DNA from: an uncultured Verrucomicrobiota bacterium
GTDB lineage: Bacteria > Verrucomicrobiota > Verrucomicrobiae > Opitutales > Opitutaceae
NCBI GenBank assembly: GCA_946482165.1
Contig: CAMLQS010000264.1
Location: forward strand, 1-7,179
DNA length: 7,179 nucleotides
Direction of reading: 5' to 3'
The notes under the pieces: generated by a model
Seen by the model: only the letters and a program-made list of their open reading frames with translations
The model's database searches: none
What the model was told of the DNA's origin: nothing
Part shown: in pieces, positions 7,149 through 7,179 of the stretch
Layout: each line of letters begins with the position of its first letter
Numbering within the stretch: the stretch's first letter is position 1
Program-made: the position numbers and the translations under genes

Positions 7149-7179
7149 TTATGCCGGTCGGAAGAGCCCGAGGCCGAAG
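7149..7179 (-). CDS. Possible 3' end of an upstream gene
   Basis: Read from the window edge on the minus strand, one frame gives FGLGLFRPA followed by TAA (7149-7151). This would be a believable C-terminus of a gene transcribed in the same direction, 43 bases before the small hypothetical gene. Nine codons are too few to identify a family or to exclude chance, and another frame, continuous with the small gene, is also open here. Confidence 0.25.
   Translation of the reverse strand, partial: FGLGLFRPA

Noticed and set aside
1..7179. CRISPR array, tRNA or rRNA gene, insertion sequence or attachment site
   Set aside because: No regularly spaced direct repeats, no tRNA-like arms, no transposase-like frame and no flanking duplications were seen by eye.

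Overview
The window is GC-rich DNA (roughly two thirds G+C by eye). All convincing coding capacity lies on the minus strand, so transcription runs from high to low coordinates. Three genes, read in transcription order, form the core of a Wadjet-type (JetABCD) anti-plasmid condensin operon of the TIGR02677/TIGR02678/TIGR02680 lineage: a DUF2397-family jetA-like gene (6753 to 5233), a DUF2398-family jetB-like gene (5202 to 3856), and a large SMC-like ATPase jetC-like gene (3859 to 11). Subtype numbering (II or III) for this lineage cannot be settled from sequence alone. The fourth expected gene, jetD (TIGR02679; DUF3323/DUF2399, Toprim-like nuclease), would lie beyond position 1 and is not visible.

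Layout from the right edge: 29-31 bases that may be the 3' end of an upstream gene (7179 to 7149); a small unrecognised gene of 100 codons (7105 to 6803) with a perfect 12-bp inverted repeat in its 5' part; a 49-base gap with a possible AT-rich promoter at its upstream edge; then jetA, a 30-base gap, jetB, a 4-base ATGA overlap, and jetC. No RNA genes, CRISPR arrays, insertion sequences or convincing terminators were seen.

The main oddity is the end of jetC. The reading frame stops at 11-13, directly after the ABC signature region and before the Walker B/D-loop segment that an SMC ATPase head needs. The signature itself reads SGGR rather than SGGE. Either this copy is disabled by a nonsense mutation or frameshift (or the assembly has an error), or the C-terminal part of the head is supplied in another way just outside the window.

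In studied Wadjet systems, JetA, JetB and JetC form a loop-extruding SMC complex that senses small closed circular DNA, and JetD cuts it. Tight gene spacing here suggests co-transcription and coupled translation. The organism cannot be named with confidence. High GC and the lack of Shine-Dalgarno sequences before any of the starts would fit a GC-rich Gram-negative lineage such as Verrucomicrobiota (Opitutaceae-like), but that is a guess.
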